Origin: Massilioclostridium coli
GTDB lineage: Bacteria; Bacillota; Clostridia; Oscillospirales; Ruminococcaceae
Assembly: GCF_900095865.1 (NCBI RefSeq)
Contig: NZ_FMIZ01000007.1
Span: 1,548,530-1,612,529 of the forward strand
Length of the DNA stretch: 64,000 nucleotides
Direction: 5' to 3'
Position 1 is the stretch's first letter. Every line of letters begins with the position of its first letter. Position numbers and translations under genes: made by a program. The notes below the pieces were generated by a model. That model ran no database searches. It was not told the origin of the DNA and saw nothing but the letters and a program-made list of their open reading frames with translations. This document shows, piece after piece, positions 1-7,650 of this stretch.

Positions 1-707
1 GTTTTTACGTTCTTAAAGCTTTCTATCAGATAAGTAATTCCTTTTTCCGGAACAAGTCGTCCTAAAAATAAAATATAATCATCTTTCTTTAAACCAAATT
101 TCTTGTCAATAAGTTCTGCCTTTCTAATAACTGGACGATTCACACCATTAGGGATAAACTTTGTATCACGTCCATAAGTCTCTTTAAAATAATTTTGTAC
201 TCCCTCACTGAGAACAATAATTTCATCTGCAAATTTAACAGCACATTTTTCGCCAAGCATAATATATGTGCTGGCTAACTTGCCCCATTTTGCTCTTTGA
301 TGATCAAGTCCATGAACCGTAGCGATACAACGTTTTCCAAATAATTTTGGCAACCATAACATTGCACATGGTCCTTCTGCATGAAAATGTACCACATCAT
401 ATTTTCCAAACGCTGCTGCTACCGCTGCAAAAAATGAAGCACTCATCGCTGCTAGTCCTTTTTTATCTATCGTTGGTACATATTTCATTCGGATACCTTT
501 ATATTCTTTTAATTTCTTCTCATCAAATTCTTTACCACTTACATGATGTCCATTACGGTTATATACTGTTATCTTATGTCCTAGTTTTGCCATGCGAACC
601 GTTAATTCTTCAACGACAATTTCAATTCCACCTTGGCGACTCGGAATTGTCTTATGTCCAAGAACTGCAATTTTAAGTGGAGAAGTATTATTTTTCCTTT
701 TATTCAT
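1..707 (-). CDS. GT4-type glycosyltransferase, 3' end beyond window
   Basis: The reading frame runs leftward from an ATG at 705-707 behind AGAGGAAG and is still open at base 1, so about 235 N-terminal residues are visible. It begins MNKRKNNTSPLKIAVLGHKT and continues with PSRQGGIEIVVEEL, the nucleotide-sugar glycosyltransferase N-domain seen in GT4/DUF1972-type rhamnosyl- and related transferases. Near the window edge, FLGRLVPEKGITYLIESF is the usual start of the GT4 C-domain; the later E-x7-E motif lies outside. It is the last visible gene of the polysaccharide operon, 88 bp after the sugar-phosphate transferase. It probably adds a sugar to the lipid-linked repeat unit on the cytoplasmic side. 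Family is clear; donor and acceptor are not. Confidence 0.85.
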   Translation of the reverse strand, partial: MNKRKNNTSPLKIAVLGHKTIPSRQGGIEIVVEELTVRMAKLGHKITVYNRNGHHVSGKEFDEKKLKEYKGIRMKYVPTIDKKGLAAMSASFFAAVAAAFGKYDVVHFHAEGPCAMLWLPKLFGKRCIATVHGLDHQRAKWGKLASTYIMLGEKCAVKFADEIIVLSEGVQNYFKETYGRDTKFIPNGVNRPVIRKAELIDKKFGLKKDDYILFLGRLVPEKGITYLIESFKNVK

Positions 708-795
708 AACTTCCTCTTATTATATTTATAACTTATCTATTATTACTTTCTGTGGCTTAAATTCTTTTTACAGAAATCAAGCCACAATCATTTCA

Positions 796-2247
796 TCACA
801 TAGATCCATCTTTTCTAAGAACTACCATTACTGTTTTAAACAATATTTTTATATCTAGCCCAATGTTCCAATTTGTGATATACTCCTTGTCAAGACGAAC
901 TACCTCTTCAAAATCAGTAATGTCGCTACGTCCGCTGACCTGCCACATACCGGTTATTCCTGGCTTAATTGCCAGTCTTGCACGATGGTGCAGCTCATAA
1001 AAATTCGTTTCCGAAATCAAAGGTGGCCTGGTTCCAATTATTGACATATCACCTTTCAACACGTTAAAAAACTGCGGAAATTCGTCAATGCTTGTTCGTC
1101 TGATAAAATCCCCGATACCAGTCTTATGTGTTCCATCTGGAAGAATCTTATTTCCGATAACTCGTGGGTCAAAATCCAATTTGAACATCTTTTCATCACC
1201 CAATTTGTTATCTTTCATCAATTCAGCCTTACGTTCTTCTGCATCCATATACATGCTTCGGAACTTATACATTTTGAATCTCTTTCCATTCTTTCCTACA
1301 CGTTCCTGTGCAAAGAAAATCGGTCCCGGTGATGCTATGTAAATTGCTGGAGCAACAAATATAAACAAGATTCCGGTAATCAAGCATCCTACCAGACCTC
1401 CGGCAATATCCATCAGACGTTTCAACATCAGATCTCTTGTAGATGCATAATTAATACTGGTAGTCAGTACAGTATAATCGCCTACTCTTTCTACAAACTG
1501 TTTCTTACCTGGCACACTTTTTACCTTTGCCAGATTCAGATGAACCGTAACGCCTGTTTCTGTAAACTGTTCAATCAGTTCTCTTGGATAAGGCACAACA
1601 CCTGATGTCACAATCAGTACTTCATCAATCCATTCCTTGCAAACATATTCAGCAGCATTATCCATATTGGCAACTACTTTTATACCATCAATGTGCCTTC
1701 CTATCATTTCCTTATCAATAACGGCAATTCCAGAAATCTTATAGCGAGCATAATTATGTTCTTTCATGCTCTCTACTACTGCACTTGCCACATCTGCTGT
1801 AACTACAAGAAGTAGGGAACGATTTTCTCCATCTTCCATTTTCTTCCTAAGTAAATGTTTCCACAGTTCTCTTACCAGATAAGTAAGTAGCATATAGATA
1901 ATGATATTCAGTACCAATGCCAGTCTGGAATATTGTTGTCCTTCCTGAAGCATAAACAAATAAAGCAATAAACATGCTCCAAGAATTACTCCATGCTGTG
2001 CTGTTACAACAAAATCTTTATAGTATCCTCTTTTCAAAACGTTTTTCAATGTTCCCATTGCAAACAGTACTACCAAATCTGCCACTTCCATAAAGACAGC
2101 CATATTTCTGTAAAGAATTAGCTGGTATGGATTAGCTCCATATCCGCTTAACGCATACGCCAAAACGAACGCCACCTGCAAGCAGATCAAGTCCAAGATG
2201 ATAAAATCCACATGTTTTATCCATCCTGTAGAATCTTTTCTATACAT
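796..2247 (-). CDS. Polyprenyl-phosphate sugar-1-phosphate transferase (WbaP/CpsE type)
   Basis: This 483-residue initiating transferase would move a hexose-1-phosphate from a nucleotide sugar to undecaprenyl phosphate, the first membrane step of exopolysaccharide repeat assembly. The N-terminal 130 residues hold four to five hydrophobic segments. A soluble CoA-binding-like domain follows at about 135-265, then one transmembrane segment near 285-310. The catalytic bacterial sugar transferase domain shows SPGPIFFAQERVGKNGKRF, KFRSM, the Asp-Glu pair in RRTSIDEFPQFFNVLKGDMS, GTRPP and KPGITGMWQVSGRS. Length and layout match WbaP/EpsE-like proteins. It sits mid-operon, 51 bp after a small membrane ORF. 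Family assignment is secure; the sugar is unknown. Confidence 0.95.
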   Translation of the reverse strand: MYRKDSTGWIKHVDFIILDLICLQVAFVLAYALSGYGANPYQLILYRNMAVFMEVADLVVLFAMGTLKNVLKRGYYKDFVVTAQHGVILGACLLLYLFMLQEGQQYSRLALVLNIIIYMLLTYLVRELWKHLLRKKMEDGENRSLLLVVTADVASAVVESMKEHNYARYKISGIAVIDKEMIGRHIDGIKVVANMDNAAEYVCKEWIDEVLIVTSGVVPYPRELIEQFTETGVTVHLNLAKVKSVPGKKQFVERVGDYTVLTTSINYASTRDLMLKRLMDIAGGLVGCLITGILFIFVAPAIYIASPGPIFFAQERVGKNGKRFKMYKFRSMYMDAEERKAELMKDNKLGDEKMFKLDFDPRVIGNKILPDGTHKTGIGDFIRRTSIDEFPQFFNVLKGDMSIIGTRPPLISETNFYELHHRARLAIKPGITGMWQVSGRSDITDFEEVVRLDKEYITNWNIGLDIKILFKTVMVVLRKDGSM

Positions 2248-2298
2248 ACTTTCTTTCCCCTTTACTCATTTTTCAGATCCCATTACGTTCGTTTTCAA

Positions 2299-2658
2299 CT
2301 AACTGCTACAATCCTCTGACTTACCAACGAACAAAGACTTTTTATAAGAAAATACGAAGTCCTTCACAGAACTTTGTATATTACATTCAATACTACTAAG
2401 AAACAATCTATGCCCGGCACATAACCCGATTATCAGGGCAGGCAAAGCACAATAAAAAAATGGATTTGTATTAATTAAGAAATGTGATTCTATTTGATAA
2501 TAGATAGCAGCCATAAGCAAACAGCCTATAGAAACTGCCAGATAGATTTTCCGATGTTTCATCAGATTCTTGCCATATTCAATTTTTCCGTTTGCTTCTT
2601 TCCCACTATAAGGGGCTAGGGAATTGCATTTGCACTCAGCGATCCTCATTTGCTTCAT
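2299..2658 (-). CDS. Small hypothetical membrane protein
   Basis: The ORF encodes 119 residues with a polar N-terminus and two hydrophobic stretches (about 38-55 and 66-85) ending in a hydrophilic tail. It resembles no family I recognise. It lies between the dehydratase and sugar-transferase genes on the same strand. AGGT upstream of the first ATG is a weak ribosome-binding site, and an internal start at MKHRKIYLAV (residue 33) is possible. A slippage-prone G8 plus TG-repeat tract lies about 20 bp upstream of the start. It could be a real operon member or a spurious ORF; strand and position favour the former. Confidence 0.4.
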   Translation of the reverse strand: MKQMRIAECKCNSLAPYSGKEANGKIEYGKNLMKHRKIYLAVSIGCLLMAAIYYQIESHFLINTNPFFYCALPALIIGLCAGHRLFLSSIECNIQSSVKDFVFSYKKSLFVGKSEDCSS

Positions 2659-2676
2659 TTTTCATACCTCGCTTTA

Positions 2677-2695
2677 CCCCCCCCACACACACATA
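2677..2695. repeat. C8 homopolymer followed by CA repeats
   Basis: A run of eight C (2677-2684) is followed directly by alternating CA. On the coding (minus) strand this is a TG repeat then G8, just upstream of the small membrane ORF. Such tracts are prone to slipped-strand length change. It lies in untranslated DNA, so any effect would be on spacing or RNA structure. Confidence 0.7.
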
Positions 2696-2923
2696 CGCAC
2701 TCTGGGGGATTTTAATTTTTTAGTTTTTTATTATTCATATCGGCAACCTAACGTCCCTTAGCCCGTCATTCTTTTCAGATTAACAGGCTCAAGTTTTCTC
2801 CTTTTCGATTTTTATTGCTCTATGATTGGGTCAAACTGAGCATCCAAAGAGCCATCCAATATCTATGAACCGCTATAATGTGACCCTGCTGCAGCAATGA
2901 AAAATCGAATTATCATAAAACGT

Positions 2924-4867
2924 TTACGCCACACATGCCGCATAAATACTAGAGTTTTCTCTGGTTGTCCCTATTATATCCCACTCCCCTGTATATTCAA
3001 TTTTAATGTCCACATCAGGTTGGTAACCAGACAGTTTAATCAAATTCCTAGCTAAAGTATCAATTTTTACTGGTGCTCCCATATCAAGCACAAAAATTTC
3101 TCCGCCCCATGCATAAACTCCTGCCTGTAATACAAGGCTGACAGCTTCTGGAATGGTCATAAAATATCTAATAATATCAGGGTGTGTCACTGTTACCGGA
3201 CCACCTGCTTCAATCTGTTTTTTAAACAATGGAATAACAGAGCCGTTACTGCCCAATACATTTCCAAATCGGACTGCAACAAACTGTGTCCCTGATCTAA
3301 CTTTATTTTTTACACTCTCAATCTGTACACTAGAGTCTACTTTTTCTATACTATCTATCGTTACATGGTCCATTGGATCGCTAACAATTTGACCATTTCT
3401 ATTTTTATCTATATGGTCATGAAGAAAAGGAAGTAAATCTATCCTTCCTTCTTTACTAATGGCGTCCATACTCTGGATTACCATTTCACAAATCCGCTTA
3501 CTAGCCCCCATAATATTCGTTGGATTTACCGCTTTGTCAGTACTAATTAAAACAAACCGTTTCGTTCCATACTTTAAGGCTGCGTATGCTGTCTTATAGG
3601 TACCTACTACATTGTTTTTAATCGCCTCATTGGGGCTTGTCTCCATCAAGGGAACATGCTTATGGGCAGCAGCATGGTACACAATATCCGGCTTATAATG
3701 TTCAAAAACCCAATTAATCCTTCTGCTATCCCTAACAGATCCAATTAATACCACTAAATTTAGTTCGGGATAGTTTCTTCTTAACTCCTGTTCTATCTCA
3801 TAAGCATTGTTTTCATAAATATCAAAAATAATAAGCTGTTCCGGTTCATGGGCAGCAATCTGCCTACATAGTTCACTTCCAATAGAACCTCCGCCACCGG
3901 TTACAAGGATCGTTTTATCTTTTAAATATTGGAATATTTCTTCCATATTCACTTGAATTGTTTCCCGTCCCAGCAAATCCTCCACTACCACTGGTTTCAT
4001 CTTATTTAAAGATACTTCACCATTTGCCAGTTGGTAGATTCCTGGCAAAGTCATTAATTCACAATTTGTTTCTTTACAGATATTTAAAATATCTCTTTTC
4101 TCTTCGGCAGAAGCTGTTGGGATGGCAAACAAAATCTGGTCAATATGATACTTCTCAATCGATTCCAGAATACTTTCTCTTCCTCCTACAATGGGAATCC
4201 CTTCTATTATTCTACCCCATTTATTGGAGTTATCATCTATCACACACAATGGCCTTGCGGATGCATCGTTTGAAACTTTTAATTCTTTCAGAATAACCTG
4301 ACCTGCGGCACCAGCCCCTATAATCATGGCATTGTGAACAGCCCGTAAATTTTTTGCCCTACGTGCCCTTTCCAAAGTAATATAACGATAGATAAACCTT
4401 ACCGCTGTAACAAAACAAAATTGGATTACTGCACCAAAAGCATAATAGGAGATTGGCATTCTGCATAGAAAAACAGTAATGCCAATTATCTGAAACAAAG
4501 TAGTAATACCAGATGCGAGTAAAATACGGTTTAATTCACTAAAGCTGGCAAAGCGCCATAAACTGTTATATAGATGAAGACAAAAAAATATAATTACTGT
4601 AAATATAGTGTAGAATGGTGCAAATTTTAAAAATGAAGATAGATATATATCTGGAATAAGAGAATAACTTAGATCAAATCGCAACCAAAGCCCTAAAAAA
4701 TAGGATAAATTAATAACAATTACATCATAGAAAAAAAGATAGAGTGCTATTACTTTCCAATGTTCCAATCTCTTTTTTCTTAGAACTTTCGTATTTTTAT
4801 TCATTACCTTTAAATCGTTATTCTGTCTTTCATTTGTCACGTTTTTCATTGTCGTTCCTCTTTTCAC
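2924..4867 (-). CDS. Membrane nucleotide-sugar 4,6-dehydratase (CapD/EpsC/WbpM family)
   Basis: The 647-residue protein has four N-terminal transmembrane segments (about 37-155), a first nucleotide-binding domain with IIGAGAAGQVILKEL near 185, and a C-terminal extended-SDR domain starting with TGGGGSIGSELCRQI near 320. ISTDKAVNPTNIMGASKR carries the family's variant active site, in which Met replaces the usual SDR Tyr ahead of Lys. Relatives convert UDP-GlcNAc to the 4-keto-6-deoxy sugar used to start exopolysaccharide. Between the active-site helix and the VAVRFGNVLGS strand there is an extra polar stretch of about 50 residues not typical of the family. Translation may start at the second Met (residue 7). 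A 234-bp untranslated gap separates it from cpsB. Confidence 0.93.
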   Translation of the reverse strand: MKRGTTMKNVTNERQNNDLKVMNKNTKVLRKKRLEHWKVIALYLFFYDVIVINLSYFLGLWLRFDLSYSLIPDIYLSSFLKFAPFYTIFTVIIFFCLHLYNSLWRFASFSELNRILLASGITTLFQIIGITVFLCRMPISYYAFGAVIQFCFVTAVRFIYRYITLERARRAKNLRAVHNAMIIGAGAAGQVILKELKVSNDASARPLCVIDDNSNKWGRIIEGIPIVGGRESILESIEKYHIDQILFAIPTASAEEKRDILNICKETNCELMTLPGIYQLANGEVSLNKMKPVVVEDLLGRETIQVNMEEIFQYLKDKTILVTGGGGSIGSELCRQIAAHEPEQLIIFDIYENNAYEIEQELRRNYPELNLVVLIGSVRDSRRINWVFEHYKPDIVYHAAAHKHVPLMETSPNEAIKNNVVGTYKTAYAALKYGTKRFVLISTDKAVNPTNIMGASKRICEMVIQSMDAISKEGRIDLLPFLHDHIDKNRNGQIVSDPMDHVTIDSIEKVDSSVQIESVKNKVRSGTQFVAVRFGNVLGSNGSVIPLFKKQIEAGGPVTVTHPDIIRYFMTIPEAVSLVLQAGVYAWGGEIFVLDMGAPVKIDTLARNLIKLSGYQPDVDIKIEYTGEWDIIGTTRENSSIYAACVA

Positions 4868-5001
4868 AATAAAATTTAGAGGATAATTTTCCTTTTACTA
4901 TATTTTACAAATATCTATCAATTCTTTTTACGTTCACCTTCCAAAACTTTTATATAGGCAAAGGAGGGTTTTATTGACTACTTTTTCTTTTCGTGATAAC
5001 T

Positions 5002-5097
5002 ATACTTTTTCGTTCGTATTTACTTTGACCAAAAAACTTAAAAATAGGCAAAAAAATAGAGATTTAACCCCAAAAATACCCAGAACGAAAAAGTATC
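5002..5097 (-). promoter_or_regulatory. Long-range hairpin in the cpsB-dehydratase gap
   Basis: ATACTTTTTCGTTC at 5002-5015 and its exact reverse complement at 5084-5097 form a 14-bp perfect inverted repeat separated by 68 bp, just after the cpsB stop codon. In the operon transcript this would make a long stem upstream of the EpsC-type dehydratase. In Bacillus the EAR antitermination RNA occupies a similar place between epsB and epsC, but no sequence match to EAR was recognised. It could be an attenuator, processing site or antiterminator. Confidence 0.5.
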
Positions 5098-5101
5098 CCT
5101 T

Positions 5102-5845
5102 TTACATCCACATACCAAACCGTTTATGCGGCATATATGGTGATGCTTTTTGCAAATTTTCTCCTTGGAAAATCTTTTCTGCATGTTCAATCAGTTGGTT
5201 TTGATACTTTTCTATCGATTCCAGACCTGTCCAAATATTGGGTGGCCTTAAATCTACTGAATGTGTATCGGATGCTACTACATGTACAAGCCCCCATTCC
5301 AATAGTTTTACTATTTTTTTTCTTGTCTTTTTTGTTCTTTTTAAACTATTGGCATTCACTTGTACGATAACACCTTGGCTTACCCATTCTGATAATAACG
5401 CTGGATTTTCCATTAAAAATGGATATCTTTCTATATGGGCTATGATTGGGACAATCCCGCTACTTAATAGATCAAACATTACCTTTTCAATCAATGCAAC
5501 ATAATGATACATTGGAGAAAATTCTATTAACAGATAATTTGTTTTTTCAATACAAAATTTTGATAGATCATATTTGCTAAGCCGAATTGAAAAATAAACC
5601 TCTGCGCCTAGTTTTGCCTCAAATTGAATTTCTCGCTTTTTTGATGACAACATTAGTTTTTGATACGCTAGTTCTCTTTGTTCAAAAAAGTGTTCTGGTG
5701 TTTGTTCCTCAAAATGAAAATGTGGTGTAAATACAATTTTATTAACCCCATGTCTTACTTGCATCTCCAACAGTTGTAGTGCCTGTTCCAATTCCTGCGC
5801 CCCATCATCGATTCCAGGTAAAATATGAGTATGTAAATCTACTAT
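5102..5845 (-). CDS. cpsB: PHP-type protein-tyrosine phosphatase (CpsB/YwqE family)
   Basis: This metal-dependent phosphatase removes phosphate from the tyrosine cluster of the partner BY-kinase. The first in-frame ATG (codon ending at 5791) would omit the N-terminal metal site. Reading back gives IVDLHTHILPGIDDGAQ immediately upstream, which matches the MIDIHCHILP start of YwqE/CpsB. The natural start therefore seems to be the ATA at 5843-5845, overlapping the TAG stop of cpsD and preceded by AAGGTGAGG. With it the protein is 247 residues, the family norm. Other metal-site motifs are FTPHFHF, AHIERYPFL and ASDTHS. Either the start is a rare ATA, coupled to cpsD translation, or ATG has mutated to ATA or been misread. 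Confidence 0.88.
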   Translation of the reverse strand: MVDLHTHILPGIDDGAQELEQALQLLEMQVRHGVNKIVFTPHFHFEEQTPEHFFEQRELAYQKLMLSSKKREIQFEAKLGAEVYFSIRLSKYDLSKFCIEKTNYLLIEFSPMYHYVALIEKVMFDLLSSGIVPIIAHIERYPFLMENPALLSEWVSQGVIVQVNANSLKRTKKTRKKIVKLLEWGLVHVVASDTHSVDLRPPNIWTGLESIEKYQNQLIEHAEKIFQGENLQKASPYMPHKRFGMWM

Positions 5846-6591
5846 AGCCCCTCACCTTCTTTTTTGTATGCATATCTATAATATCCATAATATTTTTTGC
5901 CATAAATATTGGATTTTTTGATATCAAACGCATTTAGTATAGAACCTATTACCTTTATACCGGCATTATTCAAATTTTCCATTGCTTTTTTAATCATTAC
6001 AACTGGTGTAGATTTATATCTTACAACTAATAGCGCACCATCTGCATATTTCCCAATTACCGCCGCATCAGTAACCAAAGAAATTGGTGGGGCATCAAAT
6101 ATGATGTAATCATATATCTCATCTAATTCTTGAATTAACTGTCCCATTTTTTTGCTTGCCAACAATTCCGATGGATTTGGAGGATGCTTGCCTGATGGCA
6201 GAACAGTAATACCTAAATTTTTCATTTCTATCGAAGATTCTGCCAAATTAAATTTTCCACACAATATCCCTGATAATCCTTTGGTAAATTGTTTGTTCCA
6301 TTTGTTTTTATCTTCAGATAATAGATAATCCTCTAAAATAGATCGTCTCAAGTCACAATCAAGCAGTATTACTTTTTTGCCTGCATCCGCAAGTGTAACT
6401 GCTAAATTGATAGATACATTAGTTTTTCCTTCTTCCGCTAATGGAGAAGTAACAACTATTTTTTTACAATCTGTTTCCGATGATAGGAACTCCAAATTGG
6501 TACGCAGCGTCTTAAATGCTTCTACATATGCAAATGAGGTTTCTTCTCCACTAAGGGAATTCAACCTAATGTGTTTTCTAACCTTTCCCAT
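5842..6591 (-). CDS. cpsD: Bacterial tyrosine kinase (BY-kinase, CpsD/CapB/YveL type)
   Basis: The 249-residue cytoplasmic kinase controls polysaccharide polymerisation and export by autophosphorylation. It shows Walker A (SPLAEEGKTNVSINLAVTLAD near residue 50), Walker A' (VILLDCDLRRS near 75) and Walker B (YIIFDAPP near 140). A C-terminal tyrosine cluster, YGKKYYGYYRYAYKK, is the autophosphorylation tail. Its ATG overlaps the stop of cpsC by one base, and its own stop overlaps the apparent cpsB start. That is the normal cpsC-cpsD-cpsB coupling, in which CpsC supplies the membrane activator and CpsB the phosphatase. Confidence 0.95.
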   Translation of the reverse strand: MGKVRKHIRLNSLSGEETSFAYVEAFKTLRTNLEFLSSETDCKKIVVTSPLAEEGKTNVSINLAVTLADAGKKVILLDCDLRRSILEDYLLSEDKNKWNKQFTKGLSGILCGKFNLAESSIEMKNLGITVLPSGKHPPNPSELLASKKMGQLIQELDEIYDYIIFDAPPISLVTDAAVIGKYADGALLVVRYKSTPVVMIKKAMENLNNAGIKVIGSILNAFDIKKSNIYGKKYYGYYRYAYKKEGEGL

Positions 6592-7322
6592 TAGTTTTTA
6601 CTCCCTTCAAATGGTATCACTCCGATTACCAAACTATTGGTTAAAGCAGCCAGTTGTTCTTCCGATTTTATAGTACGGTCTAAAATTTCCCTCAAAAAGA
6701 TAATAATTACTGCTACAGCAATTCCAGCTAATATGCCTATCATAGTATATTTTTTTACATTTGGAGATACTTGAACCGCGTCACTTGCTTGGCTTACAAT
6801 GTTACAGGAGCCTGCTTCTACTTTCTCAATGATAATTTCAGGTGCGATTTCTGTTATTTTTTCTGTTACCGACCGAGCAAATTCCCTATCCGTATCGGTT
6901 ACAGAAATCCTCATCACCTGTGTTGCATTTACCGAACTCACCGATATCTGCGACGCTAAATCGCTACTACTAACATTTATTCCTAAGGCCTGGATAACTG
7001 GATTTAATACTGCTTCGCTTTTGATAATAACGGCATAAGTTTCTACCAAATTTGTAGAAGCAGTATAGTCACTTGGAGAGAATGTACCTGTTACGTTTTG
7101 ATTGTTATTTACAATCATAGTTGCGCTAGATTGATATTTAGGAGCAACTAAATAGTTACTCACTAAATATCCTCCTATCCCCCCTATTAGTAAAAAGCAT
7201 GCTAGTAAAATAAAATACCGTTTTACTATCCCCCATAACTTTCCTAACAATTCACCTATTTCTATTTCATCGTCATGCAATAAATTTTTCTGTTCAGTTG
7301 TTCTTATGTTTTCCATTGCCAT
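6591..7322 (-). CDS. cpsC: Polysaccharide chain-length regulator / BY-kinase activator (Wzz, CpsC/YveK)
   Basis: The 243-residue membrane protein has two transmembrane helices, at about 35-55 (FILLACFLLIGGIGGYLV) and 197-215 (MIGILAGIAVAVIIIFL). They flank an extracytoplasmic domain typical of Wzz-type co-polymerases, and the short cytoplasmic C-tail activates the kinase encoded next. KYQSSATMIV just after the first helix is typical of the family. As first gene of the operon its 5' region defines operon expression, and that region (7323-7640) carries the putative invertible promoter. The start could be Met1 or Met3. Confidence 0.93.
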   Translation of the reverse strand: MAMENIRTTEQKNLLHDDEIEIGELLGKLWGIVKRYFILLACFLLIGGIGGYLVSNYLVAPKYQSSATMIVNNNQNVTGTFSPSDYTASTNLVETYAVIIKSEAVLNPVIQALGINVSSSDLASQISVSSVNATQVMRISVTDTDREFARSVTEKITEIAPEIIIEKVEAGSCNIVSQASDAVQVSPNVKKYTMIGILAGIAVAVIIIFLREILDRTIKSEEQLAALTNSLVIGVIPFEGSKN

Positions 7323-7413
7323 AAACTTTACCTTTCTGCCCTATTTCACTTCTTCTATCTGCTCTTTTCACGATTTTCACTTTGTCTTAAAACTTAAATT
7401 TTCCACTCAATTA

Positions 7414-7441
7414 AAACAACATAATATTAATTATGTTGTTT
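7414..7441 (+). repeat. Left recombination-like site of the inverton
   Basis: A near-perfect palindrome: arm AAACAACATAA, spacer TATTAA, arm TTATGTTGTTT. The 28-bp 11-6-11 geometry is that of XerC/D-type tyrosine recombinase core sites. Confidence 0.7.
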
Positions 7442-7572
7442 AAAAATGGAAATAAAACAGGAAAGGTTCCAACACCTACATATATTTACCAAATAATTTT
7501 TATTAATTATACAAAAAAAATTCATAAACATTCAAAACAATACAAAATATTACAATCTTGTATATATCTGTA

Positions 7573-7601
7573 TTGACTTATTGCTCTTTGCGTTATAAAA
7601 T
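7573..7601 (+). promoter_or_regulatory. Sigma-A-like promoter inside the invertible segment, pointing right
   Basis: TTGACT at 7573-7578 and TAAAAT at 7596-7601 are separated by 17 bp, each with one mismatch to consensus. In this orientation it would transcribe toward the 3' end of the recombinase gene, antisense to it, and away from cpsC. Confidence 0.6.
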
Positions 7602-7622
7602 AGAAAATAAAATCAGTAAAAA

Positions 7623-7650
7623 TAACAACATAATTAATACTATATGGTTA
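7623..7650 (-). repeat. Right recombination-like site of the inverton
   Basis: Read on the minus strand it has the same spacer TATTAA and the same inner arm TTATGTTGTT as the left site, with a degenerate outer arm TAACCATATAG. It is therefore inverted relative to the left site, the arrangement that gives inversion and not deletion. It includes the stop codon of the recombinase gene. Confidence 0.7.

Larger units (their letters stand above)
7414..7650. other. Putative invertible promoter segment (inverton) upstream of the cps operon
   Basis: Two dif-like sites with 11-6-11 layout lie in inverted orientation at 7414-7441 and 7623-7650. They share a continuous 16-bp identity (spacer TATTAA plus TTATGTTGTT), and the outer arms are partly conserved (AACAACATAA against AACCATATAG). 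Between them are about 181 AT-rich bases carrying TTGACT (7573-7578), a 17-bp spacer and TAAAAT (7596-7601) reading rightward. A weaker leftward pair is TTGAAT (7530-7535) with TATAAT (7506-7511), 18-bp spacing. The tyrosine recombinase stop codon lies inside the right-hand site. Inversion would turn the stronger promoter toward cpsC. The architecture is seen; switching is inferred. Confidence 0.75.

Noticed and set aside
5102-5791. ATG-initiated short form of CpsB
   Set aside because: It omits the DLHTH metal-binding N-terminus that is clearly encoded in frame immediately upstream.
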